This document shows positions 54,353 through 63,394 of a stretch of 64,000 bases of DNA, in pieces. The stretch is from Aquisphaera sp049516015 (lineage in GTDB: Bacteria > Planctomycetota > Planctomycetia > Isosphaerales > Isosphaeraceae), in contig JBEKTN010000008.1 of NCBI GenBank assembly GCA_049516015.1, positions 1 through 64,000 on the forward strand. The letters run 5' to 3'. The notes beneath the pieces are model-generated. The model was not told the DNA's origin and searched no databases. It saw only the letters and a list, made by a program, of their open reading frames with translations. The position numbers were made by a program, and so were the translations under genes. Every line of letters begins with the position of its first letter. Within the stretch, counting starts at the first letter, position 1.

Positions 54353-56170
54353 TCATCGACCTGGCGGCACCGGTCGTTCCCAGACTTGCCAGAAGGGCCC
54401 CGCCTGGATCTGGGTCCACTTTTGCTTGCTCAGGTGTAAGGGTGGAGACTCGCCGACTCGTAAGCCGAGGTACCGAACGCCAAACTGGTTCAGGGCCGAC
54501 TCGGGATCCCTGACCACCTCGTCAAAGGCCGCCAGCCGTCCGACGACCCTTCGTTCTCCATCAGACGCATCCCTGTTCCAGGGCCCCCATGAACCCGGCC
54601 TGAGCTTGAATCCTTCTCGCTGGTTGGCCTCGAAGGTCGAACGATTCCGGTCAAGTAAGTAATTGTTCAGCGCGATCCTCCGGTCCCATTCCGCGTCAGT
54701 GACCTGAGGGCTGAGGAAAACCCAGTAATTGTCGAGGGGACGCTGATTCTCGAGGATTGACGCGAAGTTGATGAACTGGTGTTCGCCGGCAACCGTGGAG
54801 TTGGGGGCGAATCTCGGCGCACCCGACTCGATTCTTTGAATCTGATATTCATGACAATTCTCGACCAGGACCAACCCCGCCTTGGCCTGGAGCGACTCGG
54901 CGACGCGCAGGCCGAGGCCGATGAGCGCATCGGCCAGGCAAAGCAGCATCAAGCCGGCCAACGCGAGGCGAGCCTTGTGTCCGTGACGCGGCAGCAGCGA
55001 GACGACCATGAGCATGATCAAGAGCGAGCAGCAGGGGGCCCAGAGATAAAGCCAATGATAGTTCTCGATGTTCAAGCCGGTCACGATATGATGTTTGAAG
55101 AGAACAAGGCCCGAGAAGCCCATCGTCCAGAGATAGATCAGATCCCGGCGTTGTCTCCAGATCCAGATGAATCCGACGATCAGGACCAGGCTGGCCACGA
55201 TAGGAAACTTCATGTCGGTAAACCGGTCGACGTGGACGAACTTATCCGATCGGATCAACCAGTCGGGCTGCGTACCTCGCTTCAGCATCATGTCCCAGAA
55301 GATTCGATAGCTCCCGATCAGCCCACCGATCAGGCCGGTCCACAGATAGACCCGACGATGTCCTTGGTCGATCAAGAATGCCAGGACAAGTGCGGCGGCC
55401 GCGGTTGTCCAGAAGTAAGGATAGACATGGAAGAGCAGCCCGAAACTCACGCCCGAGAGGACGAGGGAACCCCGCGTCGGCGTCTGCCGAGTTCGCGTCA
55501 CCAGCCAGAGATTGAAAAGCAGATACGCCATCGTCAGCGCGGGAGTCGCGACCCTCCATTCCGAATGGACGAAATCCCCGACGAAAGAGTTGGAGCTTCC
55601 CGTGAGCACGGAGGAAAGAACCTGCACCTGGCGGAAGAAGAGGCCGGCCGAGATCAGCCCAACGTCACCCAGCATGACAATGACAAGTGCCGTCACGATC
55701 CACGGTCTCGGGACAAACTGGCGGATGAGAAGATACCAGGTGAGGGCGAGGCTGAGCCCGCCCAGGATGCGCCAGCAAAAATCAATTCCGATCGGTCCCA
55801 GGCCGAGGACCCAGGCCATCCAAACCCCTGGAAGGAGTGGGAGTTGCCTGAACAGGCTGACACCGCCTGAGACCAGAACCGGGTCGGACAGGTAAGCCGG
55901 GTGGTTGAAATAGGCCTGGCTCCCGAGAGCGAGCATGAACAGCTCATCTCCATTGCCAATCCAGATCATGGAACCGCGCTTGAACCACTGGATGATCGCG
56001 GGCAGCAAGGCCATTGCCAGCCCCATGATGATGCAAGCCGTGATTGGCAAGATCTCCCCTCGGGAGCAGACAGCCTGCCCGGCCTTGTTCCTGGACTCGC
56101 TCTCGGGGGCCGGCTCTGCTTGAGTTGATGGAGAGTTCGAAGATTCTTTTGTCATATTGATTCGATCCAA
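54353..56170 (-). CDS. Multi-pass membrane protein, probable GT-C-like
   Basis: A 605-residue protein. After a Glu/Ser-rich cytoplasmic N-terminus, about ten to eleven hydrophobic helices follow from residue 40 to 420 (ITACIIMGLAMALLPAIIQWF is one, shown in part). The C-terminal 170 residues are a soluble domain ending VWERPVPPGR. It resembles polytopic glycosyltransferases or YfhO-like proteins, but the usual Asp-rich first loop is not clear. A role in polysaccharide or protein glycosylation is plausible, not shown. It is a single-gene unit. Confidence 0.7.
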   Translation of the reverse strand: MDRINMTKESSNSPSTQAEPAPESESRNKAGQAVCSRGEILPITACIIMGLAMALLPAIIQWFKRGSMIWIGNGDELFMLALGSQAYFNHPAYLSDPVLVSGGVSLFRQLPLLPGVWMAWVLGLGPIGIDFCWRILGGLSLALTWYLLIRQFVPRPWIVTALVIVMLGDVGLISAGLFFRQVQVLSSVLTGSSNSFVGDFVHSEWRVATPALTMAYLLFNLWLVTRTRQTPTRGSLVLSGVSFGLLFHVYPYFWTTAAAALVLAFLIDQGHRRVYLWTGLIGGLIGSYRIFWDMMLKRGTQPDWLIRSDKFVHVDRFTDMKFPIVASLVLIVGFIWIWRQRRDLIYLWTMGFSGLVLFKHHIVTGLNIENYHWLYLWAPCCSLLIMLMVVSLLPRHGHKARLALAGLMLLCLADALIGLGLRVAESLQAKAGLVLVENCHEYQIQRIESGAPRFAPNSTVAGEHQFINFASILENQRPLDNYWVFLSPQVTDAEWDRRIALNNYLLDRNRSTFEANQREGFKLRPGSWGPWNRDASDGERRVVGRLAAFDEVVRDPESALNQFGVRYLGLRVGESPPLHLSKQKWTQIQAGPFWQVWERPVPPGR

Positions 56171-56432
56171 CTCAGGCTAGACAGTTTCAAGTCTGGACGG
56201 GCCTCTTTCAAACCGCTTGAACATCACGAATCGTCAATGTCGATCCTTAAAGAAGAATTAGAACAGTTCCACCGCTGAGTTACCAATAGAGTCAGACCAA
56301 GCAGGATTCGATCAGGAGACGGCTTAGAATCAGGGACCGACTTCGCGGCGCGATTGCTCTTCGAATCGGCCGCGTTGATAATCTGAACGTGGTCCTGGTG
56401 CGCCATCGCAACGCAAAGGGGAGCTTTAGAAG
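56171..56432. other. Intergenic between divergent genes
   Basis: Separates the divergent membrane protein and esterase genes and must hold both promoters. No clear repeats seen. Confidence 0.4.
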
Positions 56433-57419
56433 ATGCGCGGGCTGTCAGCAAAGGGTAGGGCGGGGCTGAGGATCTTCAGTGCGGTTCTGGGATTGGGGAT
56501 ACTCGGCGGACGGATGGCTCCGGCCGAAGCGGCGGAGCCGGTGACCGACCACCAAGTGATCACCCTCTGGCCTGGAGGAGCACCCGGGGCCAAGGGCAAT
56601 GATCCGGAGCAGGATATTCCGACCCTGACGGTCTGGCCCGCGAAGCCGGAAACGGCCACGGGCGCCGCGGTTGTTGTCTGTCCCGGCGGCGGTTACGGGA
56701 TGCTGGCCAGCGATCATGAGGGCGTGCAGGTCGCCGAGTGGCTCAACTCGCTGGGAGTGTCGGCGTTCCTGCTCAAGTACCGGCTTGGCCCGCGCTATCA
56801 CCACCCTGCCATGCTTCAGGACGCAGGACGGGCGATCCGGACGGTGCGGGCTCTCGGCCGGAAATGGGGCGTCGACCCGCATAGGATCGCAATTCTCGGA
56901 TTTTCCGCGGGGGGGCATCTGGCCTCCACGGCCGGCACCCATTTCGATGCCGGCAAGCCGGACGCCGAAGACCCGGTGGAACGCGTCAGCTCCCGACCCG
57001 ACCGGCTGATCCTGGTTTATCCCGTGATCGCCCTGGCCACGGCCTACGGCCATAGCGGGTCAAAGCAGAACCTGCTGGGCGATGAGCCTTCGGACGAACT
57101 GGTCCGCTCCCTGTCGAACGAGACCCAGGTGACCTCTCGGACGCCGCCCACCTTCCTCGCACACACCAGCGAGGACACGGGTGTCCCCGCGGAAAACAGC
57201 TTGCTGTTTGTGATGGCCTTGCGTGCAGCCAAGGTGTCAGTCGAGTTTCACCTCTTCGAGAAAGGCCAGCACGGCCTGGGGCTGGGCCACGGCGCCAGCC
57301 AGTTCGGGATCGGTCCCAACCTGGCGTTCCAGGAATGGCCCAAGCTCTGCGCGATCTGGCTCAAGGGCCAGGGTTTCCTCGACCGCAACGGCGGTCATGC
57401 GTCTCAGGCCGCACCATGA
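56433..57419 (+). CDS. Exported alpha/beta hydrolase (acetyl-xylan/BD-FAE-like esterase)
   Basis: A 328-residue protein. A signal peptide (about 10-34) is followed by an alpha/beta hydrolase: oxyanion-hole segment VVCPGGGYG (82-90), nucleophile GFSAGG with Ser158, an acidic residue in HTSEDTGVP, and His in KGQHGLGLG near the end. The nearest relatives I know are exported carbohydrate esterases that de-acetylate plant polysaccharides. This fits the polysaccharide-degrading habit of planctomycetes. It is a single-gene unit. Confidence 0.86.
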   Translation: MRGLSAKGRAGLRIFSAVLGLGILGGRMAPAEAAEPVTDHQVITLWPGGAPGAKGNDPEQDIPTLTVWPAKPETATGAAVVVCPGGGYGMLASDHEGVQVAEWLNSLGVSAFLLKYRLGPRYHHPAMLQDAGRAIRTVRALGRKWGVDPHRIAILGFSAGGHLASTAGTHFDAGKPDAEDPVERVSSRPDRLILVYPVIALATAYGHSGSKQNLLGDEPSDELVRSLSNETQVTSRTPPTFLAHTSEDTGVPAENSLLFVMALRAAKVSVEFHLFEKGQHGLGLGHGASQFGIGPNLAFQEWPKLCAIWLKGQGFLDRNGGHASQAAP

Positions 57420-58274
57420 TCGGTCAGTCCCGGACGCGCAGCCTGGGCTCGGAGCCTGGGACGTGAGGGTGGGTAAAAAGAAAAAAACCGGCCAGAGAAT
57501 CAGTTCCGTACGACTACCTCTCCCTTAGTCGTGCGGCACCGAATCAACTGGCCGGTTAGCGGAGGGCCTGAACCTCCGAGGGACCAACCTCGAATCCAGG
57601 CCGTGTCTCGAGAAAGGGCGAGCGGGGGGTCGTGCGAGGCGTCCCGCTCGCCCTTTGGCGGGGGAGCAGTCTTACCGAGGGCAAAACGGCCGTCGCCAGT
57701 GGGGTGGCTGCTTCTAGGTTGGAAGCGACCCGAGCTTTACTCTTTTTAGTCACTTCTCAAGGCTACTCTTCTTTTGTCATGACTTTCGTTTCACGGAATG
57801 CTGATAGAGCAAACCGAATGCCAGAGAGATTTTCACTCGCGCAAGGGCATCGATTTTCCTCCCAAGTCGCCCCGGCTTTCGTGCCGATCTGTCAGAAGAA
57901 CTCGCGAGTTACGTCGATCGCTTTGTCTCCGTCGGAAACCGCGCGAATCTGTGTCCAAGATCGACCGACCAATGAGGTCCGTCACTTTCATGTGCAGGTC
58001 CGCCCAAGAATCCGGCAGCCGGTATCGATCCTGAGTGTCGCCTGATCCCGGATGTGGCTCGATCGGTCGTTCGTGTTCCAATCTCGTCCCGCAACGGTTC
58101 GAGGTTTCCGTGCAGAAGAGGCAAGTCGGCGAGATCGCACGCTGGATTGATCTCTCTATGGAAGCGGGAACGAATCCGGTAACCTGTGAGCGGCTCCAAG
58201 GTCCGCACAGTCAGGAGTCGTGTCCGACCGATGTCTTCCCTTGAGCCATTGCAGCCAGGAGCTCGCTCGGGCAC
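57420..58274. other. 855-bp region with a structured RNA candidate
   Basis: No supported gene on either strand. The left part (57486-57583) folds into a long hairpin series listed separately. The rest is A/T-richer than the neighbourhood and shows no recognisable frame. Confidence 0.5.
57486..57583 (-). ncRNA. Candidate structured small RNA with terminator
   Basis: Read on the minus strand: an outer stem (57486-57495 with 57548-57557, core ACCGGCCAG) encloses an inner stem (57508-57516 with 57526-57534, 9 pairs with one G-U). A separate small hairpin (GGAGG/CCTCC) lies at 57561-57577. The minus-strand read then ends in TTTTTTTCTTTTT right after the outer stem, the signature of an intrinsic terminator. 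No known family fits. Confidence 0.5.
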
Positions 58275-59546
58275 ATGAACGATCTTGGAGTCAGCGACCT
58301 TCCGCCTGGTCTTGAATCCCTGGCACGGGCACTTTGCGCCTGGGTGCGCCAGGGGAATTCGGCGAGTCTTGAGCGCTGGTTCGCGCGCGAGCTCGAGGCT
58401 GACGGCGCGCCGATCCGTTTGAGCATCCCCGATTGGTGGCAGTGTGTCAGAGGCCTGGCCGAAGCCAGGCACCTTCGTCCAGGATGGTCCAAGAAGGTGG
58501 ATCGTCATGTTCTGGCGCTGCTCCGATCTCTGCTGCGGTTCTCCCGGCCGGGCGGCACTCCGACGACCGATTTCGACGCGGTGGAACTCGACGCCAGCTC
58601 TCGAACGAGCCTTGCACAGCTAGCCCGGGCGTATGCCCGCACTGGCGAGGCGCGGGTGATCGGCTGTTGGCTCTCGCTGCCCGACGCCTTGCACGTTCCG
58701 CCCCCGCTTCCCGCGTGGTCGAGCTCCCGGCATGTGCTGGCGGTCCTGCGTGGGGGCTGGCAGAAAGGCGACGATCTATTCGTCGTCGATCACCGCCGGC
58801 GGGAGCCCCAGACCCGGTTCGAGCTGATGGGATCGGGATCTTCCTGGCTGGGCCCGGACTGGCGGCTGGCAAGGTCGGTCGCCGCATCGTCCTGCCCCAG
58901 ACCCGGCTCATGGATCTCCAGCTCGGCCGCCGATCTGCTCGAATGGTCCTACCGATCGTCGGGGCTGCGCCTCAGGCGAACCGCTCTCTTGCTCCGCGGC
59001 CGCAAGATGGCGCTTCTGGGCGATCAGATCGGCGGCAAAGACTTGCCAGGAAGGCTTCTCGAAACGGAATTCGGCCTGCCTGCTGGGGTCACGGCCGAGC
59101 CGATTCCCGGCTGTCGCGGTCTGCTCCTGCGGACCGCCAGCAGCCGCGCGACGGCCCAGGTCTTGCCGGTCGCGCTGCCCGCCGCACCTCATGAGACCGA
59201 CCGCGGACAGCTTTGCGTCCTGGATGATCATCGCCACCTCACGCTGAGCTGCATGGCGCGAGGAGGGCGGTGCTGGCTTCCCCTCCTGGTGTCGTGGGAT
59301 CCCAGGCGGCACCGCAAGCAGCTGAGCTGGAGGGTGCTCACCGTCGCCCAGGATTCCAAGGTCTGCGCTCAGGACGTCGCCTTCGCCGTCCGGGTGAGCT
59401 GGGGACGAGACGACACGCTGGTGATCTACCGCAGCCTGGGTCCTCCCGCCCCACGGTCATTTCTGGGACATCAGACCAAGGCCAGGTTCCTGCTCGGCCG
59501 GTTCACCAGCGAGGGCAACGTCGAGCCGCTCTTGAGCGTGGATTGA
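58275..59546 (+). CDS. Hypothetical protein
   Basis: A 423-residue protein with no signal peptide or membrane helix. Visible order: a helical part (PGLESLARALCAWVRQGNSASLERW), an Asp/Ser region and then a beta-rich region: VLAVLRGGWQKGDDLFVVDHRRRE, LEWSYRSSGLRLRRTALLLRGRKMALLGDQI, and GQLCVLDDHRHLTLSCMARGGRCWLPLLVSWDP. The Trp/Arg strands resemble polysaccharide-lyase or heparinase-like C-terminal sheets, but the evidence is weak. Codon use matches real genes nearby. Family not recognised. Confidence 0.65.
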   Translation: MNDLGVSDLPPGLESLARALCAWVRQGNSASLERWFARELEADGAPIRLSIPDWWQCVRGLAEARHLRPGWSKKVDRHVLALLRSLLRFSRPGGTPTTDFDAVELDASSRTSLAQLARAYARTGEARVIGCWLSLPDALHVPPPLPAWSSSRHVLAVLRGGWQKGDDLFVVDHRRREPQTRFELMGSGSSWLGPDWRLARSVAASSCPRPGSWISSSAADLLEWSYRSSGLRLRRTALLLRGRKMALLGDQIGGKDLPGRLLETEFGLPAGVTAEPIPGCRGLLLRTASSRATAQVLPVALPAAPHETDRGQLCVLDDHRHLTLSCMARGGRCWLPLLVSWDPRRHRKQLSWRVLTVAQDSKVCAQDVAFAVRVSWGRDDTLVIYRSLGPPAPRSFLGHQTKARFLLGRFTSEGNVEPLLSVD

Positions 59547-59586
59547 GGCGAGGATTCGGCGCCCTGTCAAGGTGTCCAGTCGCCGA

Positions 59587-59793
59587 TCAAAATCGCTCCG
59601 CGCGAGGCCTGGAGAGAATCGCCGACAGCGACAGGGCGATGTATGCGAGGGTGACCAGGACCATCAGGCTGCCCGAATGAAAGTGTGCGGTCCGCAACGA
59701 GGCCTGGCCGTTGCGGATCAACAGGCCCACGACCAGTTGGAGAACGATCAAGAGCGCTGACAGCAGACCGAGTCCAATGAGCACTGCCTTCAT
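59587..59793 (-). CDS. Small two-helix membrane protein
   Basis: A 68-residue protein from ATG 59793 (MKAVLIGLGLLSALL). Two hydrophobic segments (2-25 and 38-58) flank a short loop (NGQASLRTAHFHSG) with two His, a pattern seen in small cytochrome-b-like or unknown integral proteins. The upstream in-frame start at 59823 lacks support. Function unknown. Confidence 0.6.
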   Translation of the reverse strand: MKAVLIGLGLLSALLIVLQLVVGLLIRNGQASLRTAHFHSGSLMVLVTLAYIALSLSAILSRPRAERF

Positions 59794-59823
59794 GGTAGGA
59801 ACCGACCTCTCATGGGAAATCAA

Positions 59824-60037
59824 GGATCAACCGGCCGCCGCTCTCGTCGCGGTTCGCGAGGCCGGACAGCCGGGAATGCGTGACCGGGACGGGGAATCGC
59901 ATTGACTTTCGCGCCCGGACATCATGGAGAATAGTCAATCGCGGTGGTTTCGTCACCCCGTGGGTTGGTGCAACGGCGGTCGTGACGACGCCCCGCGGGG
60001 TTGTCTTGCCAGATAGGGCATCATCGAGCGTGCATAC
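59824..60037. other. Intergenic upstream of yggS
   Basis: Should hold the promoter of the yggS-yggU-aroA unit. No unambiguous -35/-10 pair or attenuator was found. Confidence 0.4.
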
Positions 60038-60745
60038 TTGAGCAAAACCAGCGATCGAATTCGCCAGAATGTGGTATCGGTTCGAGCCCGGATCGCGGCG
60101 GCCGCGCGCCGCTCGGGCCGGGCTGAAGCGTCGGTCGAGCTGGTCGCGGTCACGAAGAAGTGGCCTGCGGAACTGGTCCGGCCGCTGGTTGCGGCGGGCG
60201 TGCTCGACCTGGGCGAGAACTACCCCCAGGAGCTCTGGAGGAAGGTCGAATCGCTGGCAGAGCTCGAACAGCCCGTGCGCTGGCATCTCATCGGGCACCT
60301 CCAGACCAACAAGGCCAGGCGGACCCTGCCGCTGGTGCGGATGATCCACGCGGTCGATTCGCTCAAGCTCCTGCAACTGCTCGACACGCTGGCGCGCGAG
60401 GTATCCAACCCTCCTTCGGTCTGCTTGCAGGTCAACACATCGGGCGAAGAGTCCAAGCATGGCTGGTCCGCCGCCGAGATCCTCGAAGACGCCGATGCCA
60501 TCGCCGCTTGCCGAAGCATCCCGATCGCGGGAGTGATGACAATCGCGGGCTGGGGCACGGACGCCGAGACGGCCAGACCCTCGTTCATTCAACTCCGCCA
60601 GACCCGGGACGCGCTGCGGCAGCGCACGGGCCTGCCGCTCTCCGAGCTGTCGATGGGCATGTCCAGCGATTTCGAGGCCGCGATCGAGGAAGGAGCGACC
60701 CTCGTTCGCGTGGGCTCGGCGCTTTTTGCAGGGGTCGAGGCATGA
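60038..60745 (+). CDS. YggS/YlmE-family PLP-binding protein
   Basis: A 235-residue protein from a TTG at 60038. The family start IRQNVVSVRARIAAA is followed by the PLP-Lys in VAVTKKWPAE (about K40), LGENYPQE, WHLIGHLQTNK, SVCLQVNTSGEESKHG, MTIAGWG and LSMGMSSDFEAAIEEGATLVRVGSALF. YggS homologues bind pyridoxal phosphate and keep vitamin B6 and keto-acid pools in balance; no enzyme activity is known. Its stop overlaps the next gene by four bases (ATGA). Confidence 0.92.
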   Translation: MSKTSDRIRQNVVSVRARIAAAARRSGRAEASVELVAVTKKWPAELVRPLVAAGVLDLGENYPQELWRKVESLAELEQPVRWHLIGHLQTNKARRTLPLVRMIHAVDSLKLLQLLDTLAREVSNPPSVCLQVNTSGEESKHGWSAAEILEDADAIAACRSIPIAGVMTIAGWGTDAETARPSFIQLRQTRDALRQRTGLPLSELSMGMSSDFEAAIEEGATLVRVGSALFAGVEA

Positions 60746-61065
60746 TCGATCTGACGGTCCATGCTCAGGGAACAGTGCTCGCCGTGCACGCTCAGCCCGG
60801 TGCGAAACGCAATGCCGTCCTGGGAACGCGCGCAGGGGCGCTGCGCGTCGCGGTGACCGCGCCGCCAGAGAAAGGCAAGGCCAACGCCGCCATCGGGGCC
60901 GTGCTCGCCGAAAGTCTTGGCTGTCGCTCATCTCAGATTGCGCTCATTGCCGGGGAGACTTCGCGTCAGAAGCGGTTTCTCGTCATCGGAGTCACGCCCG
61001 ATGACCTGCGTCGAAGGCTCGCCGCCGCGATACCAGACGCCGGTCCAACCTTACCTCTATCGTGA
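60742..61065 (+). CDS. DUF167 (YggU) family protein
   Basis: A 107-residue protein. VLAVHAQPGAKRNAVLGTRAGALRVAVTAPPEKGKANAAIGAVLAESLG is the whole DUF167 core, quoted in part: QPGAKRNAV and PPEKGKANAA. YggU-like proteins commonly sit beside yggS; no function is established. It overlaps yggS by 4 bases and ends 7 bases before aroA. Confidence 0.88.
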   Translation: MIDLTVHAQGTVLAVHAQPGAKRNAVLGTRAGALRVAVTAPPEKGKANAAIGAVLAESLGCRSSQIALIAGETSRQKRFLVIGVTPDDLRRRLAAAIPDAGPTLPLS

Positions 61066-61072
61066 TCGAGCC

Positions 61073-62401
61073 ATGTCGCTATATCCCGCCGAAATCACGA
61101 TCGACCCCTGGAGCGGACCGCCGCCGGCCGCATCGGTTCGCGTGCCCGGCTCCAAGAGCTTGACCAATCGCGCCCTCGCCATCGCGGCGATGGCCGATGG
61201 CCCAAGCACACTCTCCGGCGCTCTGGACAGCGAGGACACGCGGGTCATGGTGCAGGCTCTCAAAGCGCTCGGCATTGCGGTCGTCCACGACACCGATATC
61301 GCCCGGATCCGGGTTGAGGGCTGCGGCGGCCGCGTTCCGGTTCGCCAGGCCAGCCTAGACGTCGCCAATTCGGGAACCAGCCTGCGGTTCCTCACCGCGA
61401 TGCTGGCCACGGGGGTGGGAACCTACCAGCTAGACGGGACGTCGCGGATGCGCCAGCGCCCGATCGCCGACCTGCTCGCGGCCCTCCGCGACCTGGGTGT
61501 CAGAGCCCGTAGCGACCTGGGCACGGGCTGCCCTCCCGTCACGATCGAGGCGCGCGGCCTGGACGGGGGGTTCTGCACCGTGCGCGGCGACGTCTCCAGC
61601 CAGTTCCTCAGCGGTCTGCTGATGGCGAGTCCTTATGCCAGCGACACGGTCACGGTCGAGGTGCAGGGCGTCCTCGTCTCTCGACCGTATGTCTCCATGA
61701 CCCTGGCCGTGATGGAAGCCTTCGGGGTCAAGACCGGCAACCGCAAGTTCCGCCGTTTCGACGTCTACCCCGCGCACTACCGCGGACGCGCCTTCGCGAT
61801 CGAGCCGGACGCCTCGGCCGCCAGCTACTTCTTCGCCCTGGCCGCGCTCACCGGCGGCACGGTCACGCTCGAGGGGCTCGGCGCCTCGAGCCTGCAGGGC
61901 GACCTTGCGTTCGTGGACATCCTCGAGCACATGGGCTGCACCGTGCAGCGGCAGCCCGATCGAACCACCGTGACCGGCGGAGCGCTCCGCGCGGTCGACG
62001 TGGATATGAATGCCATCAGCGACACGGTCATGACGATGGCCGTCGTCGCCCTCTTCGCCGACGGCATTTCGCGCATCCGCAACGTCGGCCACATCCGCCA
62101 CAAGGAAACGGATCGAATCGCGGCGTTGGCGGCCGAGCTGCGCAAGCTGGGAGCCAGCGTCGACGAGCTCGCCGACGGCCTGGTCATCCAACCTCCCGCC
62201 GCATCCCTGCTGCGGCCCGCCCGCATCGACACCTACGACGACCACCGGATGGCCATGTCATTCGCCCTGGCGGGACTCAAGATCCCCGGCGTCACGATCC
62301 TCGACCCTGGCTGCGTGGCCAAGACTTATCCGGGATTCTGGGACGACTTAGCTGCTCTGCGGAAGACAAGCGCCGGCTGTACCTTACGCGGCCATGAGTG
62401 A
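61073..62401 (+). CDS. aroA: 3-phosphoshikimate 1-carboxyvinyltransferase (EPSP synthase)
   Basis: A 442-residue EPSP synthase, sixth step of the shikimate pathway: it joins phosphoenolpyruvate to shikimate 3-phosphate in the cytoplasm. Motifs in order: PGSKSLTNRAL (shikimate contacts), NSGTSLRFLTAML (PEP site), LDGTSRMRQRPI, SSQFLSGLLMA, KETDRIAAL and YDDHRMAMSFALAGL. The Gly in NSG rather than a bulky residue suggests a class I, glyphosate-sensitive form, which is inference. The ATG at 61073 fits the family start and lies 7 bases after the yggU stop, so all three genes are one operon. Confidence 0.95.
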   Translation: MSLYPAEITIDPWSGPPPAASVRVPGSKSLTNRALAIAAMADGPSTLSGALDSEDTRVMVQALKALGIAVVHDTDIARIRVEGCGGRVPVRQASLDVANSGTSLRFLTAMLATGVGTYQLDGTSRMRQRPIADLLAALRDLGVRARSDLGTGCPPVTIEARGLDGGFCTVRGDVSSQFLSGLLMASPYASDTVTVEVQGVLVSRPYVSMTLAVMEAFGVKTGNRKFRRFDVYPAHYRGRAFAIEPDASAASYFFALAALTGGTVTLEGLGASSLQGDLAFVDILEHMGCTVQRQPDRTTVTGGALRAVDVDMNAISDTVMTMAVVALFADGISRIRNVGHIRHKETDRIAALAAELRKLGASVDELADGLVIQPPAASLLRPARIDTYDDHRMAMSFALAGLKIPGVTILDPGCVAKTYPGFWDDLAALRKTSAGCTLRGHE

Positions 62402-62405
62402 GACG

Positions 62406-62627
62406 TCATCTCCAAGACCACAGAAGATCATTGCCGTCGTCGACGGCCAGGGCTCGGTAATGCAGGCCGATGCGTGCCGACCAGAATGGGCCGACTCGCC
62501 GAAAGTGAAGAGAGGGATGCCTGGGATCGTTCCTCAGGAGTGCGAAGCAAGCATCAGCTTGGCGCCTGACGGCCTCGGGGAGCCGACGATAGCAAGACCA
62601 GAAGCGGGGCGTCGCTCGATGGTTCAC
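62406..62627 (-). CDS. RelE/ParE-type toxin, short C-terminus
   Basis: A 73-residue protein: FWSCYRRLPEAVRRQADACFALLRNDPRHPSLHF, then FWSARIGLHYRALAVDDGNDLLWSWR. This is the ParE/RelE core (quoted in pieces: RYRALAV-like strand and ARIGLHYRAL). The usual C-terminal WFWIGxHAEYD tail is absent; the frame stops right after W-S-W-R, 5 bases from the aroA stop. It may be truncated. The start overlaps the antitoxin stop (ATGA). Confidence 0.72.
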   Translation of the reverse strand: MNHRATPRFWSCYRRLPEAVRRQADACFALLRNDPRHPSLHFRRVGPFWSARIGLHYRALAVDDGNDLLWSWR

Positions 62628-62824
62628 AAGTCGGTGCAGCGCCCCCCATGCCAGTCGTCGAGGGCTTCTTGAGCCAGGGCGTCCAGGCGCCCTGCCTGGA
62701 CATCCTCGTCAAACTCCCGGTCCCAGACTTCGGCATCGAATGTGGCAAACCAGGCTCGAAACTCCGATAGGTCGTCGGAGCTGAGCTGCTGGATTGCTCG
62801 TTCAATCTCTTCAACTTTGCTCAT
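62624..62824 (-). CDS. Antitoxin of RelE/ParE-type module
   Basis: A 66-residue protein from ATG 62824 (MSKVEEIERAIQQLSSDDLSEF). The Trp-rich core (RAWFATFDAEVWDREFDEDVQAG) is typical of small addiction-module proteins upstream of RelE/ParE toxins. A longer in-frame start at 62854 (MAYPSTTSF) is possible. It is coupled to the toxin by a 4-base overlap. Confidence 0.75.
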   Translation of the reverse strand: MSKVEEIERAIQQLSSDDLSEFRAWFATFDAEVWDREFDEDVQAGRLDALAQEALDDWHGGRCTDL

Positions 62825-63073
62825 CTCGAAGCTCGTCGTGCTCGGGTAGGCCATGTGCCTGCGACCCCGGGAGATTCTTCGTCGCATAGGCCACTTCCGG
62901 AGTTACACTGACCATCGTACCTAGACGGACGATTCATCGAAAGCCGTGACATTGGCGGCCATCCACGTTTCCCAGGTACCACAGAGTGCGTGGCCCGTCC
63001 GCTCCCGATGGGGATTACCCACTCGACGGTTTCGCCTCATCGCTCAGTTGACGCTACTTGCCGGGCCCTCCCG

Positions 63074-63235
63074 ATGACCGTTGAAGAGATCCACGCACAG
63101 GCGGTTGAAATCGCCAGGGGCCAGGATGCACTCGACGACATGGGCGACGAAGACGAGCAGAGGCAGACCCTCAATGCGCGCATGAAGGCTATTGACGAGG
63201 AACCCCTCTCCCCGCGCAGGCGCTTCCGGCAATGA
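63074..63235 (+). CDS. Small hypothetical protein
   Basis: A 53-residue acidic frame (MTVEEIHAQAVEIARGQDALDDMGDEDEQRQTL, quoted in part: VEEIHAQAVEIARG). Possibly an antitoxin-like remnant. It lies in a stretch that otherwise holds RAYT debris. Low confidence. Confidence 0.35.
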   Translation: MTVEEIHAQAVEIARGQDALDDMGDEDEQRQTLNARMKAIDEEPLSPRRRFRQ

Positions 63236-63292
63236 GACTCGTGTTGCTTCAGTCCGCAATCCAAAATCCAAACTCGAGAATCCAAAATCATG

Positions 63293-63394
63293 TGTCGGCC
63301 CTTCGGCGATCCTAACCGGGTCACGGACACGGCCAAGCGATTGGGGCTCGAATGCACGGTTCGGCCCCGTGGAAGACCGAAGAAACAATCGTAG
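63293..63394 (+). pseudogene. RAYT transposase tail fragment, second copy
   Basis: 33 residues in one frame: RPFGDPNRVTDTAKRLGLEC, TVRPRGRPKKQS and a stop. This is the same C-terminal end as the fragment at 5924-6259 (RPFGDPNWVTD..., RPPGRPKKQS). The 3' flank also matches for about 90 bases. No transposase core remains. Confidence 0.78.

Noticed and set aside
54779..55870. 363-codon plus-strand frame across the polytopic membrane gene
   Set aside because: Very charged (Asp/Gln/Glu-rich), the expected antisense of a hydrophobic protein.
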